Shown here one piece after another: positions 26,705 through 35,855 of a DNA stretch of 64,000 nucleotides (its first letter is position 1; each line of letters begins with the position of its first letter). Source of the stretch: Roseicyclus persicicus (GTDB lineage Bacteria > Pseudomonadota > Alphaproteobacteria > Rhodobacterales > Rhodobacteraceae); contig NZ_JAAZQQ010000002.1 in the NCBI RefSeq assembly GCF_012395815.1, positions 620,001-684,000 of the forward strand. The letters run 5' to 3'. A program made the position numbers and the translations under genes. The notes under the pieces are model-generated. The model was not told the DNA's origin and ran no database searches. It was given only the letters and a program-made list of their open reading frames with translations.

Positions 26705-27471
26705 CGCGTCATGCCTTTCGGGGTACAGGAATGGAGGAGGGCGGAGCAGATGGCGTGTGCGTGCGCCTCGTCTCCGATGAGCCAGTGGCCGGCGCCGTCG
26801 ATCGTGTGGTGGGCCGCCCCGAACCGTCGCGCCAGGCTTCGCGTCAGGGGCGCAGGGATCAGCCTGTCCCTTGATCCCGCAACGACGACGGCCGGGCAGG
26901 GGAGCGGAGGCGCAGGATCGAACGGACCCCCATGGACGGGGGAAATCACCTCGAGCATGGCCGGGCCGCTGTCCGGGCAGAGGGTCTTCGAAAGCTCGGG
27001 GCCGGGCGCGTCGCTGACGAACGGCCAGCGGGGGCGAAACCGGATGGCGCGCGTCCCCCAGCCTGTGCCGAAGACGCGCGTGAAGATCATCTTGCGCAGC
27101 CAGAGGGGCGCACCGGGCACCGAGGCCGGTGGCGCCGGGGCGACGAGACCGACCGCCTCCGCCTCTCCCAGCGCGGCGATGGCAAGCGCCAGGAGCGCGC
27201 CGTTCGAATGCCCCACGACAAGGGGCTTTCTGCCTAAGCCTTCGGTAACGGCCTCGGCGTGGCGGCGCGCCTCCGCAAGCAGGCTCCGCAGCCCCAGCCT
27301 CGCAAGGCCGCCGTCGAGTGCGCCGACGTCGGTCCTGAGAGGCCGCGCAAGCGTCGGCGCCCGGACGATGCATCCGCGGGCTCGGAAGGCCTCGACCAGC
27401 ACGCCCATCGTCTCGCCGGTCGAGCAGACGCCATGGAGCAGCAGCACGGGAGGGAAACGGGCCTCAGGCAT
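26701..27471 (-). CDS. Alpha/beta hydrolase
   Basis: A 256-residue hydrolase with LLLHGVCSTGETM near 12-24, nucleophile elbow VVGHSNGALLALA (GHSNG), acid in VVVAGSRDRLIPAP and His in IDGAGHWLIGDE. It resembles lysophospholipase-like or YheT-like hydrolases. ATG 27471 overlaps the end of the DUF6653 gene by 8 bp. Two different hydrolases side by side in one operon suggest sequential or paralogous use; the substrates are unknown. Confidence 0.78.
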   Translation of the reverse strand: MPEARFPPVLLLHGVCSTGETMGVLVEAFRARGCIVRAPTLARPLRTDVGALDGGLARLGLRSLLAEARRHAEAVTEGLGRKPLVVGHSNGALLALAIAALGEAEAVGLVAPAPPASVPGAPLWLRKMIFTRVFGTGWGTRAIRFRPRWPFVSDAPGPELSKTLCPDSGPAMLEVISPVHGGPFDPAPPLPCPAVVVAGSRDRLIPAPLTRSLARRFGAAHHTIDGAGHWLIGDEAHAHAICSALLHSCTPKGMTR

Positions 27472-27973
27472 CGGGGTTCTGTGCCATGTCGCGGTCGAGC
27501 CAGACCATGCGGTCGAGGTACCACAGTTTGCAGAGCATGCCAGTGGCGTAGCCAAGGGCCGTCCAGTATGGGTCGAGGACCACGACCCCGTAGAGGACGG
27601 CGACATGCCCGCAGGCCGACCCGAGGGCAAGGACAAGCGGGACTGTCCGGTGCCAGGGCGGCAGGTCCGACCGGCGCGTCCGCACCCAGCGCCGTTCCCC
27701 GAGGACGGCCCGGGCGCCCCAGTTGTCCGTCGACCGGGGCACCGGCGTCATCCTCGGGTTCAGCCAGAGGAACAGGACGGCTGCCGCCATCGCCAAGAGC
27801 CACCACGGCCCGATCCAGACCCGCGACCAGCCGGCGAGGATGAGGACCGGCAACCCGAGCCCGATGCGTGTCCAGACGCTGAGCGGGTGGGTGTGCCGTG
27901 CCCAGGCGTCGTCATCCTGGCCGGAGAGCATCGGGAACCTCGCGCCGAGGCCGGTCTTGGATGTGTTGGTCAT
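27464..27973 (-). CDS. DUF6653-like membrane protein
   Basis: A 169-residue protein with hydrophobic stretches at about 36-56 (RIGLGLPVLILAGWSRVWIG), 58-71 and 113-135. The HTHPLSVWTRI start and WIGPWWLLAMAAAVLFLWLNPR match what I know as DUF6653. The function of that family is unknown. It is the first gene of the coupled hydrolase/membrane run (27973 to 25395), 24 bp after the LysE gene stop on the same strand. Confidence 0.65.
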   Translation of the reverse strand: MTNTSKTGLGARFPMLSGQDDDAWARHTHPLSVWTRIGLGLPVLILAGWSRVWIGPWWLLAMAAAVLFLWLNPRMTPVPRSTDNWGARAVLGERRWVRTRRSDLPPWHRTVPLVLALGSACGHVAVLYGVVVLDPYWTALGYATGMLCKLWYLDRMVWLDRDMAQNPDA

Positions 27974-27997
27974 GGGAGGTTCCTTTCGATCACGGGG

Positions 27998-28621
27998 TCA
28001 GACGGCCAGCGCCGCGACGCCGGCCCCGAACAGCAGGCAGGCCAGGGCAACGGATACGACACGCACCGCCGTGGCTCCGACGGGGCGGGCCTGGAGCCGG
28101 CTGCCGAGATGGGCGACCAGCGCGAACCACAGGAAGTGCAGACCGCAGATCACCGCCGCGAGGGCGACACGGTCGCCGACGGTCGCCATGCCGATCCCGC
28201 CCGCGCTGAACACGGCCGCGAAGAAGACCGGAGTCTTGGGGTTCAGGGCCGCCGCGACCATCCCCTCGGCAAAGGCGCCGCGCCGGCTGGCGGGGGCGGT
28301 CTGCGGGGCTGCGCTCTCGGCGGGCAGCATCGCGGCCCGGAGGATGCGAAAGGCGAAGAGCCACAGGATCGCTGCGCCGAGGAACCGGAGCACGGTCTCG
28401 ACCCCGGGCAGGGCCGCGGCCAGCAGGCCGACCCCGAAGGCCGCCCCGAAGACATGGAGGCTGGCCCCGACCATGCTGCCCGCTGCGGCGACGATCCCGG
28501 CCCGCTGCCCGCCTGTCATCACGCTGCGCAAGACGGCTGCGAAGTCGAGGCCCGGCAACATCAGCACGGGGACCACCATGGCCAGCGTCACCGGGGCCTG
28601 CGCGATCCAGAACGCGGTCAT
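27998..28621 (-). CDS. LysE/RhtB-family amino-acid exporter
   Basis: A 207-residue inner-membrane protein with about six helices. Family signs are the N-terminal VTLAMVVPVLMLPGLDFAAVL, the helix-breaking GAALWLF-like stretch FLGAAILWLFAFRILRAA, and FAEGMVAAALNPKTPVFFAAV with the conserved NPK. LysE proteins export amino acids or derivatives. ATG 28621 lies 10 bp after the DUF1127 stop on the same strand. The exported compound is unknown. Confidence 0.8.
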   Translation of the reverse strand: MTAFWIAQAPVTLAMVVPVLMLPGLDFAAVLRSVMTGGQRAGIVAAAGSMVGASLHVFGAAFGVGLLAAALPGVETVLRFLGAAILWLFAFRILRAAMLPAESAAPQTAPASRRGAFAEGMVAAALNPKTPVFFAAVFSAGGIGMATVGDRVALAAVICGLHFLWFALVAHLGSRLQARPVGATAVRVVSVALACLLFGAGVAALAV

Positions 28622-28631
28622 CGGGCCGGCC

Positions 28632-28871
28632 TCACGACAACCCAGGCTGAAGGGGCGGCGTGGACTCGCGGGTCCTTCCCGCAAGGCGCCGGACCTCGGC
28701 CCGGGTGAACCCGACATCGCTCAGGAGGTAGTCGGGCAGCCCATCGAGGTGCCGGTAATCCCGCACATGACGGGCGCGGCGCAGGAGCGCAAGGATGTGC
28801 CGCGTTCCCTTGCGGGGCAGTTCGGAGAAATCGAGGGTCGGAAAGGTCCGGTGGAGTGTCTCGTCGGTCAT
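28632..28871 (-). CDS. DUF1127 small protein
   Basis: A 79-residue protein with the DUF1127 core: a basic helix (LALLRRARHVRDYRHLDGL), then PDYLLSDVGFTRAEVRRLAGR. Small Arg-rich DUF1127 proteins are abundant in alphaproteobacteria and some affect RNA turnover or phosphate and carbon metabolism. It is the first of three such genes in this window and precedes the LysE gene. Confidence 0.82.
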   Translation of the reverse strand: MTDETLHRTFPTLDFSELPRKGTRHILALLRRARHVRDYRHLDGLPDYLLSDVGFTRAEVRRLAGRTRESTPPLQPGLS

Positions 28872-28905
28872 CTTGAGGGTCTCCGGAGAGGCAGGGTGGA
28901 GGGGG

Positions 28906-29928
28906 TCAGGACGTCGTCGCGGGCACCGCCGCGCGCCGGGCGAGGGCGGCGATGACGGCCCGGGCGTCGCGTGTCATCTCGGCCACGATCTCGCCGGCGG
29001 GCTTGAGGTCGCGGATCGTGCCGGCACTCTGCCCGGCGGTGAGGCAGAGCTGGTCGAGGTCGCCCTCCACGTCGCGTGTGGGCAGGTAGACCGAGAAGCG
29101 GGGCAGCGGGACAGGCCCCGCAGGGGTCTGCAGCGTGGCTGCGGTCTGGCCCTCGGTGGCGGCCATCGCCTCGGCCTCGCGGCCGGCCCATTCGTCGGTG
29201 CCGGCGTTGCGGATCACGCGCATCGGCTGCAGCGGCATCTCGGGGCCGAACAGGGTGGTCGACAGCGTGTCGCCGACGCCTGCGGCCAGCACGCGGGCCT
29301 TGTAGCCGTCATGGGCGTCGCTCTCGTGGCTTGCGAGAAACCGCGTGCCGCACCAGACCGCGTCGGCCCCGAGCGCAAGGGCGGCGGCCATGCCGGCGCC
29401 GTCGGTGATGCCGCCCGCCGCGACGACAGGAACCGGCGCGACGGCCGCGCGGACCGCGGGCAGCAGCGCGAAGGTCGAGGCGACGGAGCGGTTGTGCCCG
29501 CCCCCTTCCATGCCCTGCACGATAATGGCCTCGGCGCCGAGCGCCTGTGCGTCCCGCGCCTCCTCGACAGAGCCGACCTGCATCCAGAAGGCGGTGCCGC
29601 CCGCCTTGATCCGGTCAACCTGGGCCCGGGTGGGATTGCCCCAGAAGACGACGCAGAGCGCCACCTTTTCCTCGGCCAGCACGTCGAGATGGGCATCGGT
29701 GATCATGGGCGCGAGCAGGTCCACGCCGAAGGGCCTGTCGGTCCGCTCGCGCACGGCGTGGACCATCGCCCGCAGTGCCTCGGCGGGCGCGACGTCGGCG
29801 CCGATCATGCCCAGCCCGCCCGCATTCGAGACCGCGGCGGCGAGGTCGGGCCGGGCGACCATGGCCATGCCGGCGTTGAGGATCGGGGTCGTGAGGCCGA
29901 AGCGGCGGGTGATGACGGTTTCGATCAT
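28906..29928 (-). CDS. Nitronate monooxygenase (2-nitropropane dioxygenase family)
   Basis: A 340-residue FMN-binding TIM barrel that oxidises alkyl nitronates to carbonyls and nitrite, or acts as a related enoate reductase. Recognisable segments are TPILNAGMAMVARPDLAAAVSNAGG near 15-40, AEAIIVQGMEGGGHNR with the catalytic-type His, VVAAGGITDGAGMAAALALGA, and GTRFLASHES. ATG 29928 follows AAGGA. A gap of about 106 bp separates it from the preceding membrane-protein gene. Confidence 0.83.
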   Translation of the reverse strand: MIETVITRRFGLTTPILNAGMAMVARPDLAAAVSNAGGLGMIGADVAPAEALRAMVHAVRERTDRPFGVDLLAPMITDAHLDVLAEEKVALCVVFWGNPTRAQVDRIKAGGTAFWMQVGSVEEARDAQALGAEAIIVQGMEGGGHNRSVASTFALLPAVRAAVAPVPVVAAGGITDGAGMAAALALGADAVWCGTRFLASHESDAHDGYKARVLAAGVGDTLSTTLFGPEMPLQPMRVIRNAGTDEWAGREAEAMAATEGQTAATLQTPAGPVPLPRFSVYLPTRDVEGDLDQLCLTAGQSAGTIRDLKPAGEIVAEMTRDARAVIAALARRAAVPATTS

Positions 29929-30034
29929 GTCGGTATCCTTGGTCACGGAAGGTCGGGGCAAGCCGGGGGCGGGCCGGCGACCGCGGGGCCGCCGGGCGGG
30001 GCATCAGAAGCTGCCACGGACGTGGCGAGACGGA

Positions 30035-30475
30035 TCAGACGGGGTCGGGTTGGTCGCGCATCAGGCGCCATCCGAGGAGGCCGATGAGGAGGAAGCTCAG
30101 GTTCCCCGCGAAATCCACCAGCATGAGCGCGGTGAACATCTCGGCCACCCAGACGAACCAGGCGTTGAAGACGAAGAAGGGGATCGACGCGAGAAGCCCG
30201 AAGCCAAGGAAGGTCCAGGCCGTGAACCGGCAGAGCAGCATGAGCGACCCGCAGAGGACCGCCTGCGCCCCGAAGCAGCCCATCAGCAGCGCCGTCGTGG
30301 CGCTAAGATGATGGAATTCTGGCTTGAGCGACAGAGTCTCGACCATCTGCGGGGCGAAGAGGCACCAGCCGCCAAGCCCGAGGAACACGAGCGCCTGTGT
30401 GGTCTTGAGCGCCTTGGCCGTCCGTCGTGCGGAGTCGCGGTCGAGGCCGAAAGCATGCGCTGCAACATGGGTCAT
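30035..30475 (-). CDS. Four-helix membrane protein of unknown function
   Basis: A 146-residue protein with hydrophobic segments at about 23-44 (LKTTQALVFLGLGGWCLFAP), 58-80, 85-107 and 117-138. It lacks the conserved charged motifs of known small transporters. It lies between the nitronate monooxygenase and a GlxA-type regulator, all on the minus strand, with a gap of about 120 bp to the regulator, so it may be a target of that regulator. Confidence 0.6.
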   Translation of the reverse strand: MTHVAAHAFGLDRDSARRTAKALKTTQALVFLGLGGWCLFAPQMVETLSLKPEFHHLSATTALLMGCFGAQAVLCGSLMLLCRFTAWTFLGFGLLASIPFFVFNAWFVWVAEMFTALMLVDFAGNLSFLLIGLLGWRLMRDQPDPV

Positions 30476-30593
30476 GGTATGGTCTCCGGGTGGTAAGGAG
30501 GGCGCGATCCGGCGCCTGTCTCTCGTGCCGCATGCCTATCGGCAAACGCGGCGGAGGGCCTAGGACAACGACCCGACAGATTCTGCCATTGTC

Positions 30594-31622
30594 TCAGGAC
30601 GGGTGGGGCTGACCCTGGCGCAACTTGCTCGGCGTTTGGCCATAGGTTTTCACCAGTGCGCGTCGGAGGCTCTGCTCATCGCGCAGGCCCGAGCGTAAGG
30701 CGACCCGCACCAGCGGTAAATTCGTGCTTTCCAGAAGCTGCCGTGCCCTCTCCGCCCGCAGGAGTTCGAGAAACCGCGCCGGGGTCGTGCCCGTTCGGTC
30801 GACGAAGCGCCGCGCGAAGTTGCGCGGACTCATGCCAGCCAGCTCGGCGAGGTCGGCGACGGTAACCTGCACGTGAAGGTTCTCGGTCAGCCAGTGCAGC
30901 ATGCCGTCGAAGCGGTCGCTCGCCGCCATCTGCATCACGAGTGCCGCCGATAGCCGGGCCTGGCTCGCGCCACGCCGCATCGGCAGAAGGCCCGCCTTCG
31001 CTATGGCAAAGGACATGGCGCGCCCGCATTCCCGCTCAAGCAGTTCGAGGGTGAACTCCACCGCCGGCATCGAACCGGCTGTGGTCACGATTGGGCCGTC
31101 CTCTACCCACAGCGGCTCGGGGTCGAACTCCACGTCGGGAAACTGCGCCCGGAACGTGTCGGCCGCTACCGAGTGGACTGTCGCGCGGCGTCCCTTCAAC
31201 AGGCCGATCTCGGCCAGGATCAGAGCGGACGAGCCCACCGCGACGATGCGGCAACCACTCGACGCCACGCTGGCGAGGGAGCGCCGGAACCCGGCGTCCT
31301 CGGCAAGACGCGCCTGGTTTTCGGGCGCGGCGCTGCCAAGGTAGAGCAGGTCGAGCCGGTCCCTGACGTCGGACAGGGCCTTGTCGGCGACGATCCGGAA
31401 GCCCGCCCATGTTGCCACCGGGCCCTGTGCAAGGCCAATCAACATGGTCTCGAACCGAGGGCAGGCCAGCCCCTCGGCCTCGGCGATCACCGGGGCAAGG
31501 CGGAACATGTCGACTTCCCACAGGATGTCGCTTGCGGCCATGCCCTCGTAGACGAATAACCCGACACGGCGCAGCGCAGGCCGCCGAGGCTCTGGTGCCG
31601 AGGCTGACACTTGATCAATCAT
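30594..31622 (-). CDS. GlxA-type AraC-family transcriptional regulator
   Basis: A 342-residue regulator with an N-terminal DJ-1/PfpI-like domain (RRVGLFVYEGMAASDILWEV, GSSALILAEIGLLKGRRAT) and a C-terminal AraC double helix-turn-helix (LAELAGMSPRNFARRFVDRTG, then VALRSGLRDEQSLRRALVKTYG). The usual nucleophile position reads VGSSALIL, with Ser instead of Cys, unlike the other GlxA protein in this window. ATG 31622 or GTG 31631 could start it; neither has a strong ribosome-binding site. Target genes are unknown, possibly the adjacent membrane protein and monooxygenase. Confidence 0.82.
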   Translation of the reverse strand: MIDQVSASAPEPRRPALRRVGLFVYEGMAASDILWEVDMFRLAPVIAEAEGLACPRFETMLIGLAQGPVATWAGFRIVADKALSDVRDRLDLLYLGSAAPENQARLAEDAGFRRSLASVASSGCRIVAVGSSALILAEIGLLKGRRATVHSVAADTFRAQFPDVEFDPEPLWVEDGPIVTTAGSMPAVEFTLELLERECGRAMSFAIAKAGLLPMRRGASQARLSAALVMQMAASDRFDGMLHWLTENLHVQVTVADLAELAGMSPRNFARRFVDRTGTTPARFLELLRAERARQLLESTNLPLVRVALRSGLRDEQSLRRALVKTYGQTPSKLRQGQPHPS

Positions 31623-31793
31623 GACTGCCACAGTGCCCCCGGCCGTGTTGCATGTCCAAGCCCATCGTGCCTCTTGGCAGAATCTGATCGGTATCTGTCA
31701 TGGCGTTCCGCTCGGCCCCGCGCCACCATGCCCGCAGTTTCCGGCCCCGGTAGGGGTTTGTGCGAACGAGGCAACCGGACGGGAAGGTAACGC

Positions 31794-32297
31794 ATGGCTG
31801 GACGCAGGGACGGTGCGGGAGCACCCCAAACCACGGTCATCCGGGCAGCCCGGGTCGATGATCGCCCCGCGCTCCACGCGCTCTTCGAGGAGTCCTGGCT
31901 GAGCTTCTGGGCGCCGCACCTGCCCCCGGGCGCCGAAGAGCGGTTCCGGGCGAGGGACCCCGTCACTGTCTTCCTCGACGAGGCGCTCGACCGGATTGAG
32001 GTGGCCGAGGTCGAAGGTGCCGTCGTTGGCGCCCTGCTCGTGGAGGGTGACCGGCTCGAGGATCTGCACGTCGTGCAGTCGCGGCAGGGGGAGGGGATCG
32101 GCAGGCTGCTGTTCACACGGGCGAAGACGCTTGGGGCACGACGCCTCGAGGTACGCGCGTTCAACACGCGCGCGATCGCGTTCTATGATCACATGGGCTG
32201 GCACCGGGCCCGGACTTTCGAGACGACCGAGCTTGGCTATCCGGTTCTGACCCACGAGTATGTTGAGCAAGGTGCATTGCAGGGCGGCGCAAGCTGA
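31794..32297 (+). CDS. GNAT-family N-acetyltransferase
   Basis: A 167-residue acetyltransferase. Motif A is LHVVQSRQGEGIGRLLF (about 92-108, Q/RxxGxG/A type) and motif B is VRAFNTRAIAFYDHMGW. ATG 31794 follows GGGAAGG. It stands alone, divergent from the GlxA-type gene on the left and convergent with the cytochrome gene on the right. The acceptor is unknown. Confidence 0.82.
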   Translation: MAGRRDGAGAPQTTVIRAARVDDRPALHALFEESWLSFWAPHLPPGAEERFRARDPVTVFLDEALDRIEVAEVEGAVVGALLVEGDRLEDLHVVQSRQGEGIGRLLFTRAKTLGARRLEVRAFNTRAIAFYDHMGWHRARTFETTELGYPVLTHEYVEQGALQGGAS

Positions 32298-32365
32298 CCT
32301 CGGCGGTTACGAGGTCGAGATCGGCGGGCGGGTCCAGCCTCAGCCGCACCCGCCGCCGCGGTCGC

Positions 32366-32860
32366 TCAGCCTGCCGGAAGCACGACGCGGTAGAACGGCG
32401 CAGGCGCTTCCTCTGCTGCCTGCACCGGCCCGAGCCGGGGCGCCGTGACAGGGGGGAGCGATCTCAGGTAGGCGACCAACGCCGCGAGATCCTCGGCCGG
32501 AAGTGCCGAGTAGGACATCCACGGCATCGCCGGGGCAAGCACCCGCCCGTCTGGCCGGAGGCCGCCAGTGATCGCGGTGGCGATCTCGTCATCGGTCCAG
32601 CCGCCGAGGCCCGTGGGGTCGCGGGTCAGGTTCGACGGCCAGAAAATGCCCATGCCGGGGATCTCGAAGCCGACGGTTCCGCCTGACAGGCCGGCCTCGA
32701 ACAGGGGCACACCGTCGGCGCCCCGGGGCATGTGGCAGCCCGCGCAATCCATGATCGTGGCGAGATAGGCGCCGCGGGCGATCTGCTCCGCGTCTTGTGC
32801 AAGGACGGCCGGCGCCGGGGCCGCCAGGACGGCGGCCAGAAGGAGCGTGTTCAGTTTCAT
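32366..32860 (-). CDS. Exported monohaem cytochrome c
   Basis: A 164-residue protein with a cleavable signal peptide (MKLNTLLLAAVLAAPAPAVLAQ) and one haem site CAGCH (residues 39-43). The Met ligand is probably in APAMPWMSY. The end segment LPAEDLAALVAYLRSLPPV is the class I cytochrome c C-terminal helix. It follows the berberine-bridge flavoprotein gene by 58 bp on the same strand and is a reasonable electron acceptor for it, although the flavoprotein shows no export signal. Confidence 0.85.
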   Translation of the reverse strand: MKLNTLLLAAVLAAPAPAVLAQDAEQIARGAYLATIMDCAGCHMPRGADGVPLFEAGLSGGTVGFEIPGMGIFWPSNLTRDPTGLGGWTDDEIATAITGGLRPDGRVLAPAMPWMSYSALPAEDLAALVAYLRSLPPVTAPRLGPVQAAEEAPAPFYRVVLPAG

Positions 32861-32918
32861 CGGGGTAGGTCCTGATCTTGAGGGTGGCCCGCGCGGTGGG
32901 TCCCGCGCGGGCGTCGCA

Positions 32919-34274
32919 TCATTCTGCGGCGATCGGTGCGGCGGCACGGCCGCCGCCGAAGAGGCCCGCGGGGTCGAACCGGGCGCGCAGCGCAGCCAGC
33001 CGGAGCGCCGCATCGGGCGCGTGGGTCGGCAGGCGCGGGCCGGGCCGGTCGAGATCGGCGAGCCCGGCGTAGCTGCCCGTGCAGTGCGGCGCGAGCCCGT
33101 CGATCAGGCCGTGGAGCCAGGCCGCGTTGCGGTCGTCGTCCTCGGCCTCGGTCCAGATCCCGTAGACCACGCCGAAGATTCGCCCGTCGCGCGACAGGGC
33201 CGCCCCCTCGGGCAGCGGCGCCGCCCTGGGCCTCAGGGTGATCACCGCGAAACTCTCGGTCGAGGGGGCCAGCGCCATGCCCTGCACCGCGCGGCCGAGG
33301 AGTGTGCCGAGGGTCGCGTCGGACCAAACCGACTCGACCCGGTAGCGCCGGCCTACGGGCACCGAGGGGTCGGTGGCCTCGTAGAGCGCCGGGAAGGGCA
33401 TTGCGAGCGGACCGATCACCTGAAGGGCCTCGGGCGCGCCATCGGACAGGGCGTCGTGGATCGAGGACGCCTCGGTCTCGTCCGCCGCGAAGACCGTCGC
33501 GATGGCCGCGACCACCGGGCCGCCGGGCGTGCCTGCGATCTTGGCGGTGAACTCGACCGAGGCCGGGGCCTTGGCCATCACCGCCTCTGCCCAGGCCGAC
33601 ACCGCGTCGACCGCCGCCGGGGGGTAGACCCGGATCACCGTGCGGATCGCTCCGGCGGCGGGCGCGAGCCGCAGGTGGTAGGCGGTGACGATGCCGAAGA
33701 AGCCGGGGCCTGCGCCCCGCGCCGCCCAGAACAGGTCGGCGTTCTCCGTGGCGGTGGCGGTCACGAGCCGCCCGTCGGCCAGCACGATCTCCACGGCGGT
33801 GACGCGGCCGCAGGCAAAGCCCCAGGCGCCGCCGTTCCAGCCGACGCCGCCGCCAAGCAGGTAGCCGCTCATCGGCACACTGCCGCAATGGCCGAGCGGG
33901 AAGGCGAGGCCCTGCGCGTCCAGCGCGGCCGCCATCCGGGCATTCGTTACCGAGGGTTCCACCCGCGCGGTCTGGGCGGCCGCATCGACCTGCAGTGCAT
34001 CCAGCGCACCGAGGTCGATCACCATGTCGGCCCGCGCCGCGATACCGGTGAAGTGGTGGCCGCCGCCGCGCGGCGACACGGTCAGCCCGTGGGCCGCGGC
34101 GAAGCGGACGGCCTCCTGCACGTCGGCGGCCGAGGCTGCGCGCACGATGAGGCGGGCGCGGCGCAGGGGCTTGCGGCCGTTCCAGATCAGCGCGTCGCTG
34201 TCGGCGCCGAAGCCGGGATCGAAGGAGGTGATGAGGGTGCCGCGCAGGCGGCGCTTGAGGGTGTCAGTGTCCAT
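32919..34274 (-). CDS. FAD-linked oxidoreductase, berberine-bridge type
   Basis: A 451-residue flavoprotein of the PCMH/BBE family. FAD is probably held by two covalent links: His in SPRGGGHHFTG (about 74-84) and Cys in GHCGSVPMSGYLLGGG (about 132-147). The C-terminal BBE-like segment ends at FDPAGLFGGGR, near the usual FDPxN/GLF motif. Relatives oxidise sugars, alcohols or alkaloid-like compounds. A soluble start at ATG 34274 is used; no signal peptide is seen. It is grouped with the cytochrome c gene downstream and follows the PPOX-GAF sensor gene by about 225 bp. Confidence 0.83.
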   Translation of the reverse strand: MDTDTLKRRLRGTLITSFDPGFGADSDALIWNGRKPLRRARLIVRAASAADVQEAVRFAAAHGLTVSPRGGGHHFTGIAARADMVIDLGALDALQVDAAAQTARVEPSVTNARMAAALDAQGLAFPLGHCGSVPMSGYLLGGGVGWNGGAWGFACGRVTAVEIVLADGRLVTATATENADLFWAARGAGPGFFGIVTAYHLRLAPAAGAIRTVIRVYPPAAVDAVSAWAEAVMAKAPASVEFTAKIAGTPGGPVVAAIATVFAADETEASSIHDALSDGAPEALQVIGPLAMPFPALYEATDPSVPVGRRYRVESVWSDATLGTLLGRAVQGMALAPSTESFAVITLRPRAAPLPEGAALSRDGRIFGVVYGIWTEAEDDDRNAAWLHGLIDGLAPHCTGSYAGLADLDRPGPRLPTHAPDAALRLAALRARFDPAGLFGGGRAAAPIAAE

Positions 34275-34499
34275 GACGGTCCATTTCCAGGCGGCGGTCC
34301 GCCCTGCGGTGCTGCGTCGGGCGGGCCCGTGGGGCGCCGCGCCGGGTGGGGGTGTCGTAGCTGTCGGGGCGGCGCCGGTCACAGTGCCGGGCGGCCGTCC
34401 CGGCGGCCTGGGCGGCGTGATAGGGCAGGACCGCGGCGAGGGCTTGCTAAGTCTCCGCGCAGGAAATCGTAAAAGGATGCTAAGGGCCGGGCGGCGCCG

Positions 34500-35855
34500 T
34501 CAGGCTGGCATGGCTGCCGTTGCGTCACCCATGTCCTGCAGGGCGATGCGGCAGGACGGGACGAGGCGGAACAGGCCGCGCCCCGTCTTCTCGATCTGCA
34601 GGCAGGCGTCGCGATCCTGCAGCCGGCGGCGCAGGAGCACCAGCCGCGCGTCGAGGTTTTCGGCATGGTCGGGCAGGCGAAGGCTGCGGTCGAGGCGCAG
34701 TTCGCGGGTCGAGAACTCGGTGCGCCCGGTGGCCGCGTGCTCTCGCAGAAGGCGCCACAGGATCGCCCCCGCGACTCCCTTGATCAGGTAGTCGTGGTCG
34801 AGGAACACGCTGTCATCGCGCGGGTAGTGACGAACGGTGACCGTGCAGGCGGGTGGCTGGCCTGGCTCGGGGGTGGCGTCGGCAGGGTGCGGCTCGTCCT
34901 CGCCCAGGAGGACAGCCATCGTGCCGACGTAGCCCGCCAGCAGGACCAGCGCGTCCTCGTGCTCGTGGTCGAAGCGCATGATCTCGGGCGACTCGCAGAA
35001 CAGAACCCCCAGCACCCGCCCGCCAGACAGGATCGGCACCGCGATCTGGCTGTGCGGGTCACCGAGCCCCGGGAAGGGCACGCCGCAGGGCTCCTCGGCC
35101 AGGAGTCCCGCCTGCCGCGCGGCGGCCCCCAGCGCCGCACCGTAGCGGTAGTCGGCGCTGAGATGCCCGATGCGGATCGGCACCCGTTCCCGTGCGGCGA
35201 CCCCGATCACACCCTCGCCCGGCAGGATCTCGGCCCCGGCACCGGAGGCCGCGTAGCCGCGCGAGCCGATGGCGAAGAGCCGCCCGTCGCCCTCGGCCAT
35301 CAGCAGGATGACATGCGCGATGCGAAGATGCGCGACCACGCCGTCGAGCAGCGCATCTGTCAGCTCGTCGAAGTCGCGAGAGCGGGCGAGGTCGTCGATG
35401 CAGGCCCGGAGGCTCGACAGGAGCGGCGGGCGATCCGGCTCGGGGAGTGCGGAAGGCGGCGCGACCAGCTCAATGCCAGTGACGCGGAAGATGTCTGCGC
35501 CGAGCAGGCGGAACACCCCCTCGAGCCCGTGGTGCGAGGCGATACCCGCCAGCCGCGCCTTCATCATCTCGAACAACGGCCCCTCGGTCCGCGTCTCGAC
35601 ATGGTCGAGGTGCAGGCGGTGGCGGGCGTGGGTCGTGGGATCAAAAAGCTCGACGCAGGCTTGCCCCGTCGCCAGCAGGTTCGCCCGGGTCTTGTTGAAG
35701 AACTGCCAGGACAGCGCGACGTGGTCGTCGTCGACCCAGTGCACCTGGCTGATCATGGAGACGTTGGGCAGGCCATCGGCGTCGCAGGTGCACAGAATCG
35801 AGGCCGCGATCCCTTCCATCGCGCCACGCAGGGCCCTGAGACCGCAGGCGCTCAT
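34500..35855 (-). CDS. PPOX-GAF protein with C-terminal winged-helix-like domain, putative one-component sensor
   Basis: A 451-residue multi-domain protein. About 1-135 match a pyridoxamine-phosphate-oxidase-like split barrel (ASILCTCDADGLPNVSMISQVHWVDDD, FFNKTRANL). About 150-315 form a GAF domain (ILPGEGVIGVAARERVPIRI, IAVPILSGGRVLGVLFCES). The last 100 residues resemble an OmpR-type winged helix (LKGVAGAILWRLL-like helix, then NLDARLVLLRRRLQDRD and IEKTGRGLFRLV). This suggests a flavin or haem sensor that binds DNA directly. It overlaps the upstream PPOX gene by 4 bp and precedes the flavoprotein/cytochrome pair, a likely target. Confidence 0.72.
   Translation of the reverse strand: MSACGLRALRGAMEGIAASILCTCDADGLPNVSMISQVHWVDDDHVALSWQFFNKTRANLLATGQACVELFDPTTHARHRLHLDHVETRTEGPLFEMMKARLAGIASHHGLEGVFRLLGADIFRVTGIELVAPPSALPEPDRPPLLSSLRACIDDLARSRDFDELTDALLDGVVAHLRIAHVILLMAEGDGRLFAIGSRGYAASGAGAEILPGEGVIGVAARERVPIRIGHLSADYRYGAALGAAARQAGLLAEEPCGVPFPGLGDPHSQIAVPILSGGRVLGVLFCESPEIMRFDHEHEDALVLLAGYVGTMAVLLGEDEPHPADATPEPGQPPACTVTVRHYPRDDSVFLDHDYLIKGVAGAILWRLLREHAATGRTEFSTRELRLDRSLRLPDHAENLDARLVLLRRRLQDRDACLQIEKTGRGLFRLVPSCRIALQDMGDATAAMPA

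Noticed and set aside
25808-28708. 966-codon plus-strand frame
   Set aside because: It runs antisense to four or more genes with clear domains (two hydrolases, DUF6653, LysE). Composition is Arg/Gly/Pro-rich and without any domain.
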